From: Clostridia bacterium
Lineage (GTDB): Bacteria; Bacillota; Clostridia; Lachnospirales; Lachnospiraceae
Assembly: GCA_910575725.1 (NCBI GenBank)
Contig: CAJTFE010000009.1
Span: 84,572 to 148,571, forward strand
DNA length: 64,000 nt
Reading direction: 5' to 3'
Under the pieces are notes generated by a model that was given only the letters and a program-made list of their open reading frames with translations, was not told the origin of the DNA and searched no databases. This document shows, piece by piece, positions 53,477-63,968 of the stretch (its first letter is position 1; each line of letters opens with the position of its first letter). A program made the position numbers and the translations under genes.

Positions 53477-54595
53477 TCAGATTAACATAAGACAGCCTGT
53501 ATGCGCAATCTTAAAATCCTTTTCATGGTATAAAAAGAACAAGGTGGTTAAGCTCTCTCCCAGATAGCCGATGTAGCGATCCTTCCGCTCACTGCCTTTG
53601 GGAACGCTCAGCTCCTCCGTCCTTGACAGAATCGGAAACATCCAGTCGCAGTATTGCCGGTATATCTCTCTTTTTGCAATCAGCATATTGAAATTATAAA
53701 AATACTGCCCCTGAAACAGCTTCGGAAGAGCTTCCCCATAGGCCGGCTCCAATTCCTTCAGCGCAAGAAGCATAGCCTCCCAGTCTGCATCTTTCAGATA
53801 ACGCTTGCGGTGCTCCCGGATATCCGGGCAGTGCATGGAGGGGTAGGGAAGAACCACGTCAATGTCATTGGCCCCGATACGACGCAAGTCTTCCCCCGTC
53901 ACATCCAAAATCCGCCGGTAATGATACAGCCCCAGATAATCTGCCGTTCCGTGCTTTCCGGCCCAGTAGGAAGCCGTCAGCTCTGAATAATTGGGATTTT
54001 TCATGGAAATATGCTCCCCCTCATTATCCAGAATATCCGCAATCCGGCTTTCTGTAAGAGCCGCCCCGGCCTGAATGGGATGCACCCAGGCAGGCAGCTC
54101 ATAGGCGCTTTTCAGCGGCCTGTCTTTGTAAAACTTTGACATATAGACCGCAATATTGAGCGGAACCCCTTTTGTATGCTCTGTATGCTCTATATTCTCT
54201 ATATTCTCTGTATTCTCTGCATTCCCAGCCGTCTCTGCGGGCCCCAGACTATAAGAAGCCAGAGGGAGGAAACGTCCTTCCTCTCCATAGAAAGCTTTCA
54301 GAAGCTCTGCCTCTGCCTTGGAATCTATGCATTGATAATTCGTAAAATCTCTTTTTTCCAGGGCGGCAGCCACTTCACTATGGTGTACATCCGGAGCCGC
54401 AATCAGAATCCGCATGTCTCTTCGGTGAAACTCCTTAAATTCCATAACCGGAATTCCGTCAATGGAGGAGGGATTGCCTGCCTGGCTGCTGACAAGAAAA
54501 ACCTCCGTCCGGACATCCGGATACAATTTCTTCAAAGCAAAGTATACTCTCACAGCCACCATCTGGGCGCCGTAAATTGCAACGGAACATTTCAT
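53477..54595 (-). CDS. DUF4422-domain glycosyltransferase-like protein
   Basis: A 372-residue protein. The C-terminal half (about 145-372) matches DUF4422, with VPLNIAVYMSKFYKDRP, YLGLYHYRRIL, DVVLPYPSMHCPDI and YFYNFNMLIAKREIY, typical of surface-sugar glycosyltransferases. The N-terminal half starts MKCSVAIYGAQMVAVRVYFALKK and resembles a Rossmann-type fold. A low-complexity insert (126-142) reads AENTENIENIEHTEHTK, encoded by short tandem repeats at 54173-54220. The ATG at 54593-54595, 10 nt after GGAAAGGA, is preferred to earlier in-frame starts. Role in capsule or wall polysaccharide is inferred. Confidence 0.8.
   Translation of the reverse strand: MKCSVAIYGAQMVAVRVYFALKKLYPDVRTEVFLVSSQAGNPSSIDGIPVMEFKEFHRRDMRILIAAPDVHHSEVAAALEKRDFTNYQCIDSKAEAELLKAFYGEEGRFLPLASYSLGPAETAGNAENTENIENIEHTEHTKGVPLNIAVYMSKFYKDRPLKSAYELPAWVHPIQAGAALTESRIADILDNEGEHISMKNPNYSELTASYWAGKHGTADYLGLYHYRRILDVTGEDLRRIGANDIDVVLPYPSMHCPDIREHRKRYLKDADWEAMLLALKELEPAYGEALPKLFQGQYFYNFNMLIAKREIYRQYCDWMFPILSRTEELSVPKGSERKDRYIGYLGESLTTLFFLYHEKDFKIAHTGCLMLI
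54173..54220 (-). repeat. Short tandem repeat inside the DUF4422 gene
   Basis: Units of about 9 bp (TATTCTCTG-like on the plus strand) are repeated five or so times, encoding AEN-TEN-IEN-IEH-TEH. All units are in frame, so length changes would not break the protein. Confidence 0.75.
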
Positions 54596-54648
54596 AAGGG
54601 ACATTCCTTTCCACCTTACAGGTACTTTCAAAGCGTTTATGTAAAAGA

Positions 54649-54677
54649 AGGTGTCAGAAAATTATTTTCCAACACCT
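54649..54677 (-). terminator. Rho-independent terminator downstream of pnp
   Basis: AGGTGT (54649-54654) pairs with ACACCT (54672-54677), with an inner GAAAAT/ATTTTC stem. On the minus strand the stem is followed by TCTTTTAC. A further perfect 10-bp hairpin, ATTCTGCAGC/GCTGCAGAAT (54719-54745), lies next to the pnp stop and may protect the mRNA end. Confidence 0.75.
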
Positions 54678-54752
54678 CTTCTTATGGTTCGCTAAACAAG
54701 CATTCTGCCTGTTCTATGATTCTGCAGCGGTTCCGGCTGCAGAATAGTTACA

Positions 54753-56837
54753 TTATTTTACATCCTTCATGCTGAAGCTCAGCCGGCCCATCTTGTCCTT
54801 GCCAAGGCATACAACCTTCACCACATCGCCAAGGGTCAGCACATCCTCCACATGGTTGATTCTCTGCTTTGCAATCTTGGAGATGTGAACCATTCCTTCC
54901 TTACCCGGAGCGAACTCCAGGAAGGCGCCGAACTCCTTGATGCTGACTACCTTGCCGGTGAGCACCATGCCCTCTTCAAAATCGGTCACAATGATCTTGA
55001 TCAGCTCAACCGCCTTGTCCATGCCGGCCTGGTCTGTGCCGCATACGGATACTGCTCCGTCGTCGTCAATGTCAATCTTCACGCCGGTCTGCTCAATGAT
55101 GGTATTGATGGTCTTTCCTCTCTGGCCCACCACATCGCCGATCTTCTGGGGATCGATCTGAATCTGGATAATCTTCGGCGCATAAGGCCCAACCTCTTTT
55201 CTGGGCTCTGCGATACAGGGCTTCATACAGGTATCCATAATGAACATCCGCGCCTCACGGCATCTTGCAATGGCGCCCTCTACGATAGGACGTGTCAGAC
55301 CGTGAATCTTAATATCCATCTGAATGGCCGTGATACCCTCGGTAGTTCCTGTTACCTTGAAGTCCATATCTCCGAAGAAGTCCTCCAGGCCCTGGATATC
55401 CGTCAGCAGAACATAATCATCATCGGTCTCCCCGGTCACCAGACCGCAGGAAATGCCGGCTACCATCTTCTTGATGGGCACGCCTGCCGCCATCAGAGAC
55501 ATGCAGGAAGCACAGGTGGAAGCCATGGAAGTAGAGCCGTTGGACTCAAAGGTCTCGGATACGGTACGGATAGCATAGGGGAAGTCCTCCTCAGAGGGAA
55601 GCACGGGCAGAAGCGCACGCTCTGCCAAAGCCCCGTGTCCAATCTCCCGGCGCCCCGGTCCTCTGCTCGGCTTTGTCTCTCCTACAGAGTAGCTGGGGAA
55701 ATTGTAATGGTGCATATAACGCTTGCTTGTCTCATTTTCATCCAGGCCGTCCAGTCTCTGAGCCTCAGATAAGGGCGCAAGGGTACAGATGTTGCAGATC
55801 TGGGTCTGGCCTCTGGTAAACATGGCAGAGCCGTGTACCCGCGGAATCAGATCTACCTCCGCTGCCAGCGGACGGATCTGGGTAATCTCGCGGCCGTCGG
55901 GACGCTTGTGATCCTTCAAGATCATCTTGCGGACGGTCTTCTTCTGATACTGGTAAATAGCCTCTCCAAGAACCTCGAGCCACTCTTCCTTCTCTGCAAA
56001 TGCTTCCTCCAGCTTTGCGGTAATCTGGCGGATGTTTTCCTCCCGCACCTGCTTCTCGTCTGTAAATACGGCTTTTTCCATTTCCTCAGGGGGAACCTGC
56101 TCTCTGATGGCTGCAAACAGCTCCTCGGGAACTGCGCAGCTTGTATAAGTATGCTTTTCCTTGCCGCACTCAGCAACAATCTTGTCAATAAAGGCAATGA
56201 CCTGCTGATTGACCTCATGGGCCAGGTAAATGGCTTCGATCATCTTGGCCTCAGGAATCTCATTGGCCCCTGCTTCAATCATAATCACCTTTTCCCTGGT
56301 AGATGCCACCGTCAGCTTAAGGTCGGATACCTTATACTGATTCTGGCCCGGATTCACGATAAATTCTCCGTCGATCATTCCGATCTGGGTCATTGCACAG
56401 GGTCCTGCAAAAGGAATGTCGGAAACAGCCGTCGCAATGGCGGATCCCAGCATAGCAGTCAGCTCAGGGCTGCACCCGGGATCTACGGAAAGAACCAGAT
56501 TATTCAAGGTTACGTCGTTGCGGTAATCCTTGGGGAACAGGGGACGCATGGGACGATCGATAACACGGGAGGTAAGCACGGCGTTCTCGGATGCCTTGCC
56601 TTCCCTCTTATTGAATCCGCCGGGAATCTTGCCTACGGAATACAGCTTCTCCTCATACTCTACGCTTAAGGGGAAGAAATCAATGCCTTCTCTCGGTTTG
56701 TCTGATGCTGTCGCCGTGGACAGTACAGTAGTTTCGCCGTAGTGCATAAATGCGGCTCCGCTTGCCTGCTTTGCCACTCTTCCGATGTCTACGGTCAGTG
56801 TGCGGCCTGCAAGCTCCATGGAATAACTCTTGTACAT
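54753..56837 (-). CDS. pnp: Polyribonucleotide nucleotidyltransferase (PNPase)
   Basis: A 694-residue phosphorolytic 3'-5' RNA exonuclease: two RNase PH-like cores (about 5-200 and 300-540), a KH domain (IGDVVGQRGKTINTIIEQTG) and an S1 domain (GMVLTGKVVSIKEFGAFLEF). The frame opens 12 codons earlier, but the ATG at 56835-56837 has AAAAGGAGATTACCC before it and gives MYKSYSMELAGRTL, the normal start. Downstream of rpsO in the conserved order. The 290-bp gap to rpsO contains hairpins (GCTGCTG/CAGCAGC near 56863-56890). Confidence 0.97.
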   Translation of the reverse strand: MYKSYSMELAGRTLTVDIGRVAKQASGAAFMHYGETTVLSTATASDKPREGIDFFPLSVEYEEKLYSVGKIPGGFNKREGKASENAVLTSRVIDRPMRPLFPKDYRNDVTLNNLVLSVDPGCSPELTAMLGSAIATAVSDIPFAGPCAMTQIGMIDGEFIVNPGQNQYKVSDLKLTVASTREKVIMIEAGANEIPEAKMIEAIYLAHEVNQQVIAFIDKIVAECGKEKHTYTSCAVPEELFAAIREQVPPEEMEKAVFTDEKQVREENIRQITAKLEEAFAEKEEWLEVLGEAIYQYQKKTVRKMILKDHKRPDGREITQIRPLAAEVDLIPRVHGSAMFTRGQTQICNICTLAPLSEAQRLDGLDENETSKRYMHHYNFPSYSVGETKPSRGPGRREIGHGALAERALLPVLPSEEDFPYAIRTVSETFESNGSTSMASTCASCMSLMAAGVPIKKMVAGISCGLVTGETDDDYVLLTDIQGLEDFFGDMDFKVTGTTEGITAIQMDIKIHGLTRPIVEGAIARCREARMFIMDTCMKPCIAEPRKEVGPYAPKIIQIQIDPQKIGDVVGQRGKTINTIIEQTGVKIDIDDDGAVSVCGTDQAGMDKAVELIKIIVTDFEEGMVLTGKVVSIKEFGAFLEFAPGKEGMVHISKIAKQRINHVEDVLTLGDVVKVVCLGKDKMGRLSFSMKDVK

Positions 56838-57095
56838 GGGTAATCTCCTTTTCTTTTCCTCGCTGCTGTTCAACGCCGTGGCCAGCAGCCTTTTACTTAC
56901 ATTTTCTGGTTCAGGAGAATCTTGTCTGCCGCTCTCCGCTTTCCGGACTGCGGCCCCGAAACTACTGATCTATCTATGAACACTCTGCGTTACTGGGCAC
57001 GGCGTGAGCAGTAACCACTCTGCCGCTCATACATACATCAGTGGTCTCGGTTCTGTTCTCCTGTTTGGTTGATAGGTTTACATAAACGTAAATGA

Positions 57096-57117
57096 GGGCG
57101 GAAGTATCCCTCCGCCC
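57096..57117 (-). other. Hairpin after rpsO
   Basis: GGGCGGA (57096-57102) pairs with TCCGCCC (57111-57117) over an 8-base loop, about 10 bp past the rpsO stop. The T-run after the stem is on the plus strand, so on the minus strand it may be a processing or stabilising element before pnp rather than a full terminator. Confidence 0.5.
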
Positions 57118-57127
57118 CTTTTTAAGC

Positions 57128-57394
57128 TTACTTTCTCAGTCCAAGTCTCTCAATCAGACTACGATAACGTGTGATATCGGTTCTCTTCAGATAAGCCAGC
57201 ATATTACGTCTCTGGCCAACCATCTTTAAGAGTCCTCTTCTGGAATGATGATCCTTCGGATTCTCCTTCAGATGCTCGGTTAATTCCTGGATACGGGCGG
57301 TCAGGATAGCTACCTGTACCTCCGGTGAACCAGTGTCACCCGGCTTTAAGCCGTACTCGGCAATGATTGCCTGCTTTTTTTCTTTTGCGATCAT
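57128..57394 (-). CDS. rpsO: 30S ribosomal protein S15
   Basis: An 88-residue ribosomal protein S15, matching the family throughout, with [26 protein letters not shown] and [24 protein letters not shown]. It binds 16S rRNA at the central domain junction. Located upstream of pnp as in most bacteria. Its promoter is at 57484-57512. Ribosome site AAGGAGGC. Confidence 0.98.
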   Translation of the reverse strand: MIAKEKKQAIIAEYGLKPGDTGSPEVQVAILTARIQELTEHLKENPKDHHSRRGLLKMVGQRRNMLAYLKRTDITRYRSLIERLGLRK

Positions 57395-57483
57395 AATGAC
57401 TGCCTCCTTTTTTTCATAAGCCGCATATCAAGTAAGGGTCGGAGTGTCCGATTACTGAATACCGGCAATTTCCATACCTTTAG

Positions 57484-57512
57484 ACTTTACCATAGGTTCC
57501 GGTTTGTGTCAA
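57484..57512 (-). promoter_or_regulatory. Sigma-A promoter for rpsO
   Basis: On the minus strand TTGACA (57507-57512), 17-bp spacer, TAAAGT (57484-57489), about 90 bp before the rpsO start. It lies immediately downstream of the minisatellite. Confidence 0.75.
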
Positions 57513-57522
57513 GAAATATATT

Positions 57523-57640
57523 GCGGCAATCATCTTGTTTGCAATCGTCTTGTTGCATCTTCTTGTATGCAGTCGTCTTATGTGCAGTCGTCTTGTGTGC
57601 AGTCGTCTTGTGTGCAGTCGTCTTGTGTGCAGTCATCCTT
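57523..57640. repeat. 15-bp minisatellite between eno and rpsO
   Basis: Units such as TGTGCAGTCGTCTTG repeat head to tail: three exact copies (57581-57625), near copies at 57566-57580 and 57626-57640, and decayed ones further left to about 57523. It is outside genes. The minus strand would encode DDCTQ repeats but no good gene. Confidence 0.92.
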
Positions 57641-57662
57641 TGGTAAAACGATAAAAGACTTT

Positions 57663-59081
<1,419 letters not shown>

Positions 59082-59111
59082 TTATGCGAAACAATCAGAA
59101 AAACTATCATT

Positions 59112-60650
59112 TTATTTTACCAGCAGGGACTTTCCTGTCATCTCCTTTGGCTGTTCCATTCCCATCAGTTCAATCAGCGTAGGAATGATATCCGCCAGAC
59201 AGCCGCCCTCACGCAGCTTATAGGCCGGATCTGCATTAACCAGAATAAAGGGCACAGGATTGGTGGTATGGGCTGTAAAGGGCGCGCCTGTACCGTAGTC
59301 TACCAGCTGCTCCGCATTGCCGTGATCGGCACAGATAAACATCTGGCCGCCCACCTCTTTGACAGCCTCAACAGCCTTGCCTACACATTCGTCCACTGCT
59401 TCCACAGCCTTAACGGCCGCAGCCTCGATTCCTGTATGGCCTACCATGTCCGGGTTGGCAAAATTAATAATAATCACATCATACTTCTGAGACCGCACCG
59501 CCTCTGTCAGCTTATCGCAGACACCGTAAGCGCTCATCTCCGGCTGCAGATCGTAGGTGGCAACCTTGGGAGACTTCACCAGGATACGATCCTCACCCTC
59601 GTTTGGCTCTTCCACGCCGCCGTTGAAGAAGAAGGTTACGTGTGCATACTTCTCCGTCTCGGCAATACGGGCCTGGGTCTTTCCATGAGCGGCCAGATAC
59701 TCGCCGAAGGTATTGTGAAGCTCTACCTTGTGGAAAGCGACCAGCTTATTGGGGATGGTTACATCATATTCTGTAAAGCATACATAAGTGAGATCAAGCT
59801 TCTTCTCTCTCTCAAAGCCTGTAAACTCATCGTCACAGAAAGCCCTTGTAATCTCTCTTGCCCGGTCGGGACGGAAGTTAAAAAAGATAATGGAATCTCC
59901 ATCCTGAACGGTTGCCAGAGGCTTCCCATCCTTCATCACAACAGCCGGAACCACGAATTCATCATTGACACCCTTCTCATAAGAAGCTGCAATGGCGCTG
60001 ACGCCATCGGCTGCTTCCACACCCTCGCCCTTTGTAAGAGCCTTGTATGCCAGCTCTACACGCTCCCAGCGATTGTCACGATCCATAGCATAATAACGTC
60101 CCATGACGGAAGCCACCTGGCCTACACCGATCTCCGCCATCTTGTCTGTCAGCTCCTGCACATAATCCTTGCCGGAGGCCGGAGGCGTATCTCTTCCGTC
60201 CAAAAAGCAGTGTACATAAACCTTCTTAAGCCCATGACGCTTTGCCAGCTCCAGAAGGCCGTAAATATGGGTATTATGGCTATGCACGCCGCCGTCGGAT
60301 ACAAGGCCGTACATATGGAGAGCGGAATCCTTTGCCTTTGCATTCTCCACAGCTTTTACCAAAGCTTCGTTTTCAAAAAACACGCCGTCCTCGATCTCTT
60401 TTGTGATACGTGTCAGCTCCTGGTATACGATACGGCCTGCTCCCATATTCAGGTGGCCTACCTCGGAATTGCCCATCTGCCCGTCCGGAAGTCCTACGGC
60501 CAGTCCGCTTGCATTGCCCTTCACAAAGGGACACTCTGCCATCAGCTTATCCATCACCGGCGTCTTTGCCTCGGCTACTGCATTGCCGTCTGTTCTCTCA
60601 TTCAGGCCGTAGCCGTCCAAAATCATCAATACTGTCGGTTTCTTACTCAT
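59112..60650 (-). CDS. gpmI: 2,3-bisphosphoglycerate-independent phosphoglycerate mutase
   Basis: A 512-residue manganese-dependent mutase, interconverting 3- and 2-phosphoglycerate. The N-terminus [11 protein letters not shown] and the phosphoserine motif [17 protein letters not shown] are present, as are [22 protein letters not shown] and [10 protein letters not shown]. Typical length. Its ATG lies 8 bases within the end of yajC, so both are coupled. Followed by eno, the next glycolytic step. Confidence 0.97.
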   Translation of the reverse strand: MSKKPTVLMILDGYGLNERTDGNAVAEAKTPVMDKLMAECPFVKGNASGLAVGLPDGQMGNSEVGHLNMGAGRIVYQELTRITKEIEDGVFFENEALVKAVENAKAKDSALHMYGLVSDGGVHSHNTHIYGLLELAKRHGLKKVYVHCFLDGRDTPPASGKDYVQELTDKMAEIGVGQVASVMGRYYAMDRDNRWERVELAYKALTKGEGVEAADGVSAIAASYEKGVNDEFVVPAVVMKDGKPLATVQDGDSIIFFNFRPDRAREITRAFCDDEFTGFEREKKLDLTYVCFTEYDVTIPNKLVAFHKVELHNTFGEYLAAHGKTQARIAETEKYAHVTFFFNGGVEEPNEGEDRILVKSPKVATYDLQPEMSAYGVCDKLTEAVRSQKYDVIIINFANPDMVGHTGIEAAAVKAVEAVDECVGKAVEAVKEVGGQMFICADHGNAEQLVDYGTGAPFTAHTTNPVPFILVNADPAYKLREGGCLADIIPTLIELMGMEQPKEMTGKSLLVK

Positions 60651-60945
60651 TGTTCTTCTCCACCTCTGCTATTGCTGCTTTTTTCATAGGAATTCTGCAG
60701 TTTCGGTTGCTTCCGAATTCCACAATCACATCGTCCTCAGTAATGTCAATCAGAACGCCGTAAAATCCGCTGGTTGTCACTACCACATCCCCCACCTCCA
60801 TGGTGGAAAGCATAGCGTTCACACGCTTCTGCTCCTTCTTCTGGGGGCGGATTGCCATAAAGTACATCATGGCGCCGATCAATACCACATACATAATGAT
60901 AACTTCAAATCCCATTGTTCCGCCGCCTGTTGCCAGTAAATTCAT
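60643..60945 (-). CDS. yajC: Preprotein translocase subunit YajC
   Basis: A 100-residue protein with one membrane segment (about 12-32) followed by [40 protein letters not shown], the YajC signature. It is an accessory of the Sec membrane complex. First gene of the yajC-gpmI unit; ribosome site TTTAGGAGGAAAT. Being next to gpmI is unusual but the gene itself is ordinary. Confidence 0.92.
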   Translation of the reverse strand: MNLLATGGGTMGFEVIIMYVVLIGAMMYFMAIRPQKKEQKRVNAMLSTMEVGDVVVTTSGFYGVLIDITEDDVIVEFGSNRNCRIPMKKAAIAEVEKNNE

Positions 60946-61048
60946 ATAATTTCCTCCTAAAATCGAACCTGCCTGCCCGTCCGGGCGCTGCAGACGCTCT
61001 TCTTTCTGCCTTGAAGCTGCTTTTTTCCTGCTCTAAGGCATCATTATC

Positions 61049-61078
61049 ATACTAGCACAAATAGGAATTCTTGGTCAA
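61049..61078 (-). promoter_or_regulatory. Sigma-A-like promoter for yajC-gpmI
   Basis: On the minus strand TTGACC (61073-61078), 18-bp spacer, TAGTAT (61049-61054) preceded by TGC as an extended -10. About 100 bp before yajC. Confidence 0.6.
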
Positions 61079-61099
61079 GAGTGTATGGAAAAAACTCGG

Positions 61100-61126
61100 A
61101 ATTTCCACACATAATATAGGGAAATT
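61100..61126 (-). terminator. Possible terminator after recX
   Basis: AATTTCC (61100-61106) pairs with GGAAATT (61120-61126); on the minus strand it is followed by CCGAGTTTTTT. The short 7-bp AT-rich stem makes this a weak candidate. Confidence 0.4.
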
Positions 61127-61146
61127 ATCTGAGCTGTCTGAAGTTT

Positions 61147-61596
61147 TTATTCATCCCGGCAGCGGAGTTCTTTTAAAATATCTTCACTCCGAAATCCTCT
61201 GCGCATAAGAAACAGATACAACCTGCGCTGTTCCTCCTGGGTAGCTTCCTCCGGGGAATAATGCTTCTTCTCCATCCACCTTCGAATCAGAAGGCTTTCA
61301 TCCTGAGGTTCCGTCTCCTGGCAGGCCTCCTCCAGTACATCACGGGAAATCCCTTTCTTATAGAGAAGCTCCTGCTCTACCTGCCGGCGGCTCTTTACCT
61401 GGCAGCGGCTTTTCAGATAATTGACGGCGTATCGTCTGTCATCTATATAACCATACTGCTTTACATAACGGACCGCTTCATCTACAATCTCCGGATCATA
61501 ATTCCGGCTAAGCTTCGTTCGAAGCTCCTGTTCTGTCCGATCACACCGTTCCAGAAGATAGAGGGCACGGTGCTTTGCCCGTTTTAACTCATCCAT
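61147..61596 (-). CDS. recX: RecA regulator RecX
   Basis: A 149-residue helical protein of the RecX family, which modulates RecA filaments. Seen are LYLLERCDRTEQELRTKLSR, IVDEAVRYVKQYGYIDDRRYAVNYLKSR and VEQELLYKKGISRDVLEEA. Its ATG overlaps the recA stop by one base, a usual arrangement. Length normal. Confidence 0.92.
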   Translation of the reverse strand: MDELKRAKHRALYLLERCDRTEQELRTKLSRNYDPEIVDEAVRYVKQYGYIDDRRYAVNYLKSRCQVKSRRQVEQELLYKKGISRDVLEEACQETEPQDESLLIRRWMEKKHYSPEEATQEEQRRLYLFLMRRGFRSEDILKELRCRDE

Positions 61597-62663
61597 TATT
61601 TTTCAGCAGCCGCCTTTGCCTTCTTTTCCTTTGGCTCGCCAGCCGGTTTCTCCTCCGGAATCACAGCGGAATCCAGGCCGAAGCCCTCGCGCACGCGCTC
61701 TTCGATCTCCTGACACACAGCTGCGTTCTGCCGCAGATAAGTCTTGGCATTCTCACGCCCCTGCCCAATCTTGTCGCCGTTGTAAGCATACCAGGCACCG
61801 CTCTTATTCACCACACCTGTATTCACTGCCAGATCCAGGATATCCCCCTCACGGGAAATACCTTCACCGAACATAATGTCGAACTCTGCTTCCTTAAAGG
61901 GCGGGGCAATCTTATTCTTAACTACCTTGATCTTGGTGCGGTTGCCTACCATCTCTCCGCCCTGCTTCAAGGTCTCCACACGGCGCACATCCAGGCGGAT
62001 GGAGGAATAAAACTTCAGGGCGCGGCCTCCTGTCGTAGTCTCCGGATTGCCGAACATCACGCCAATCTTCTCACGGAGCTGGTTGATAAAGATCACGGTA
62101 CAGTTGGACTTGCTGGTCACGGCTGTCAGCTTCCTTAATGCCTGGGACATCAGTCTCGCCTGAAGACCTACATGGGAATCGCCCATGTCTCCCTCAATCT
62201 CTGCCTTCGGCACCAGGGCCGCCACAGAGTCTACGATGATGATATCCACTGCTCCGGAGCGCACCATGGTCTCCGTAATCTCCAGAGCCTGTTCGCCGTT
62301 GTCCGGCTGGGATATGTACAGATTGTCAATGTCCACTCCGATATTCTTAGCGTAGACAGGGTCCAGAGCGTGCTCCGCATCAATGAAGCCCGCGATTCCG
62401 CCGCGCTTCTGGACCTCCGCTACCATATGCAGGGCAACCGTAGTCTTACCACTGGATTCCGGTCCGTAGACCTCGATAATCCTTCCCTTGGGAACGCCTC
62501 CCAGGCCTAGAGCCATATCAAGGCTTAGACATCCGGTGGGTGTCGTCTCTATCTGCATATGGGCTCCCTTATCTCCCAGCTTCATAACGGAGCCCTTGCC
62601 GAACTGCTTCTCAATCTGTCCCAGCGCTGCATCCAATGCTTTTAGCTTTTCTTCTTTTACCAT
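61596..62663 (-). CDS. recA: Recombinase RecA
   Basis: A 355-residue RecA with Walker [66 protein letters not shown] and an acidic/lysine tail. It drives homologous recombination and the SOS response. The ATG at 62661-62663 is chosen because AGGAG lies 7 nt before it; earlier ATGs are too close to this site. LexA-like boxes lie upstream (62790-62817). Confidence 0.98.
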   Translation of the reverse strand: MVKEEKLKALDAALGQIEKQFGKGSVMKLGDKGAHMQIETTPTGCLSLDMALGLGGVPKGRIIEVYGPESSGKTTVALHMVAEVQKRGGIAGFIDAEHALDPVYAKNIGVDIDNLYISQPDNGEQALEITETMVRSGAVDIIIVDSVAALVPKAEIEGDMGDSHVGLQARLMSQALRKLTAVTSKSNCTVIFINQLREKIGVMFGNPETTTGGRALKFYSSIRLDVRRVETLKQGGEMVGNRTKIKVVKNKIAPPFKEAEFDIMFGEGISREGDILDLAVNTGVVNKSGAWYAYNGDKIGQGRENAKTYLRQNAAVCQEIEERVREGFGLDSAVIPEEKPAGEPKEKKAKAAAEK

Positions 62664-62789
62664 CTTCATTCTCCTATTCTGATTCCGCAATATCCTTCTT
62701 GTATGCTCCTGTCTGTGTCCATGTTCAACTGCAAAGACCAGGCTCTGTAAACCGCTTTGTTTACGGACGGATACTGCTGGCTTCTTATG

Positions 62790-62817
62790 CGAACATTTGT
62801 TTTCGAATATTTGTTCG
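62790..62817. promoter_or_regulatory. Two LexA (SOS) box-like sites before recA
   Basis: GAACATTTGTTT (62791-62802) and CGAATATTTGTTCG (62804-62817) both approach the Gram-positive LexA consensus CGAAC-N4-GTTCG, each one or two bases off. They lie just downstream of the predicted recA promoter, where repressor would block transcription. Confidence 0.65.
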
Positions 62818-62828
62818 CTTTACTGGTT

Positions 62829-62860
62829 ATTATACTATTACATTTCTTTTCTTCTGTCAA
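62829..62860 (-). promoter_or_regulatory. Promoter for recA
   Basis: On the minus strand TTGACA (62855-62860) and TATAAT (62829-62834); spacing is 20 bp, or 17 bp if TAGTAT three bases earlier is the -10. The remaining sequence of the 336-bp gap 62664-62999 holds the SOS boxes, the long recA leader, and the end of a small open frame (62896-63027). Confidence 0.55.
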
Positions 62861-62999
62861 GTAAAAACAGAAAAAACGGTGAACAATTTAATCTATTAAA
62901 AACTTTTTTCAAAGATAAATCTGTACTTCCGGATGTGTTCTGACAGGATTTCATTTTCCGCAAATCCTTTGTAAACTTTATCATATTCGTATAAAGTAG

Positions 63000-63968
63000 T
63001 TACTTTTTCTTCCGCTTCTGATACCACAGAATAAATTCTTCTTTTCTTTCCTTTACGCGCTTCTTTGCCTGATCCATGGAAATGATACCATCTTCCACAA
63101 GTCCTGCTAAGATTTCAAAGCTTCCAAGTGCTATTCCTTCCTCTCTTCCTTCTTTTCTTCCTTCTTTTCTTCCTTCCTCTCTCCCTTCTTTTCTCCCCTC
63201 TTCCCTTCCTTCTTTTCTTCCTTCCTCTCTCCCTTGTTTTATCCCTTCCTCCAGGCTCTCTTTCCGAAGATACTCCCTGTCTGCCTTCTCATTGTACTCT
63301 TCTAACAGCATATTCCGAACCTCCATCTGACCTTTTCTCAATATGTCCGCTAGTATCCCGTGTGCCAGGCAGTATTCTATGGCCCGCTCTACTGCTCCTT
63401 CCAGTCTCATTCCTTTTTGGAGATTATCGCGAATCCGCTGGATAAATTCGGCATATTCTTCCAATCTGCGGCACTTCTCCATCAGTTCCCGGTTATGGCC
63501 GCTGTTGATGTTCAGAATCGTGGCACGACACTCCAACGCTGGTTTCCGGTCTTCTCCTTGTTCCTCAAATGCTTCTGACAGAGTCAGCTCCGTCTGTTCT
63601 GCTTCCCATTCCATGCCATTATAAAACACAATATAATTCGGAAACGGCAGCGGAATCCGTGTGCTTCCTGTCAATCGGTAACCCTGGCTGTTTACATACC
63701 GCTCATACAGCTCTGCAAAATAGAACAAGCCGCGCAGAGGCATATTGGGATTCCAGGTGCTCTGATGCTCTTAGAGATTCATGGAAGCTCCTACCAGGAA
63801 AGATAAATCATTTTTCATCTTCATGTAAATGACATTCTCCAGTGTATTAATCTCCAGTTCTTCCGGATTTTGATAATCCGTACCGTTAATAGCATTGTAC
63901 AGGGACAGCAGATCCTTCTTGTCGCGAAAGATAAACCGGAACAATACATCCTTGTATTTTCGATTCAC
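63000..63968 (-). pseudogene. Rpn-family recombination-promoting nuclease, interrupted by one in-frame stop
   Basis: The frame reads from the GTG at 63968 (VNRKYKDVLFRFIFRD) through LYNAINGTDYQNPEELEINTLENVIYMKMKNDLSF, stops at TAA (63771-63773), and continues in the same frame with EHQSTWNPNMPLRGLFYFAELYERY. In relatives the segment reads NLYEHQST, so the TAA replaces a tyrosine codon. Rpn proteins (PD-(D/E)XK, putative transposase family) have DNA cleavage activity in some members. The C-terminus (about residues 240-290) is a run of Gly-Arg-Glu-Lys units. Reading further upstream is open to the window edge, so the true start may be outside. A sequencing error is possible. Confidence 0.82.
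63134..63250 (-). repeat. 12-bp repeat tract encoding Gly-Arg-(Glu/Lys)-Glu units
   Basis: On the plus strand runs of CTTCCTTCTTTT- and CTTCCTCTCTCC-like 12-mers repeat about nine times, coding on the minus strand for GREE and GRKE units. All are in frame with the Rpn gene, so copy-number change keeps the frame. Confidence 0.8.

Noticed and set aside
57523..57640. Possible CRISPR array
   Set aside because: The 15-bp units are directly adjacent, with no unique spacers between them and no cas genes in the window.
59268..60689. 473-codon plus-strand frame opposite gpmI
   Set aside because: Antisense shadow of a highly conserved glycolytic gene, no ribosome site and no recognisable domain.
63134..63250. 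Possible CRISPR or regulatory repeat
   Set aside because: The units are contiguous and in frame within a coding region; they are a protein repeat tract.
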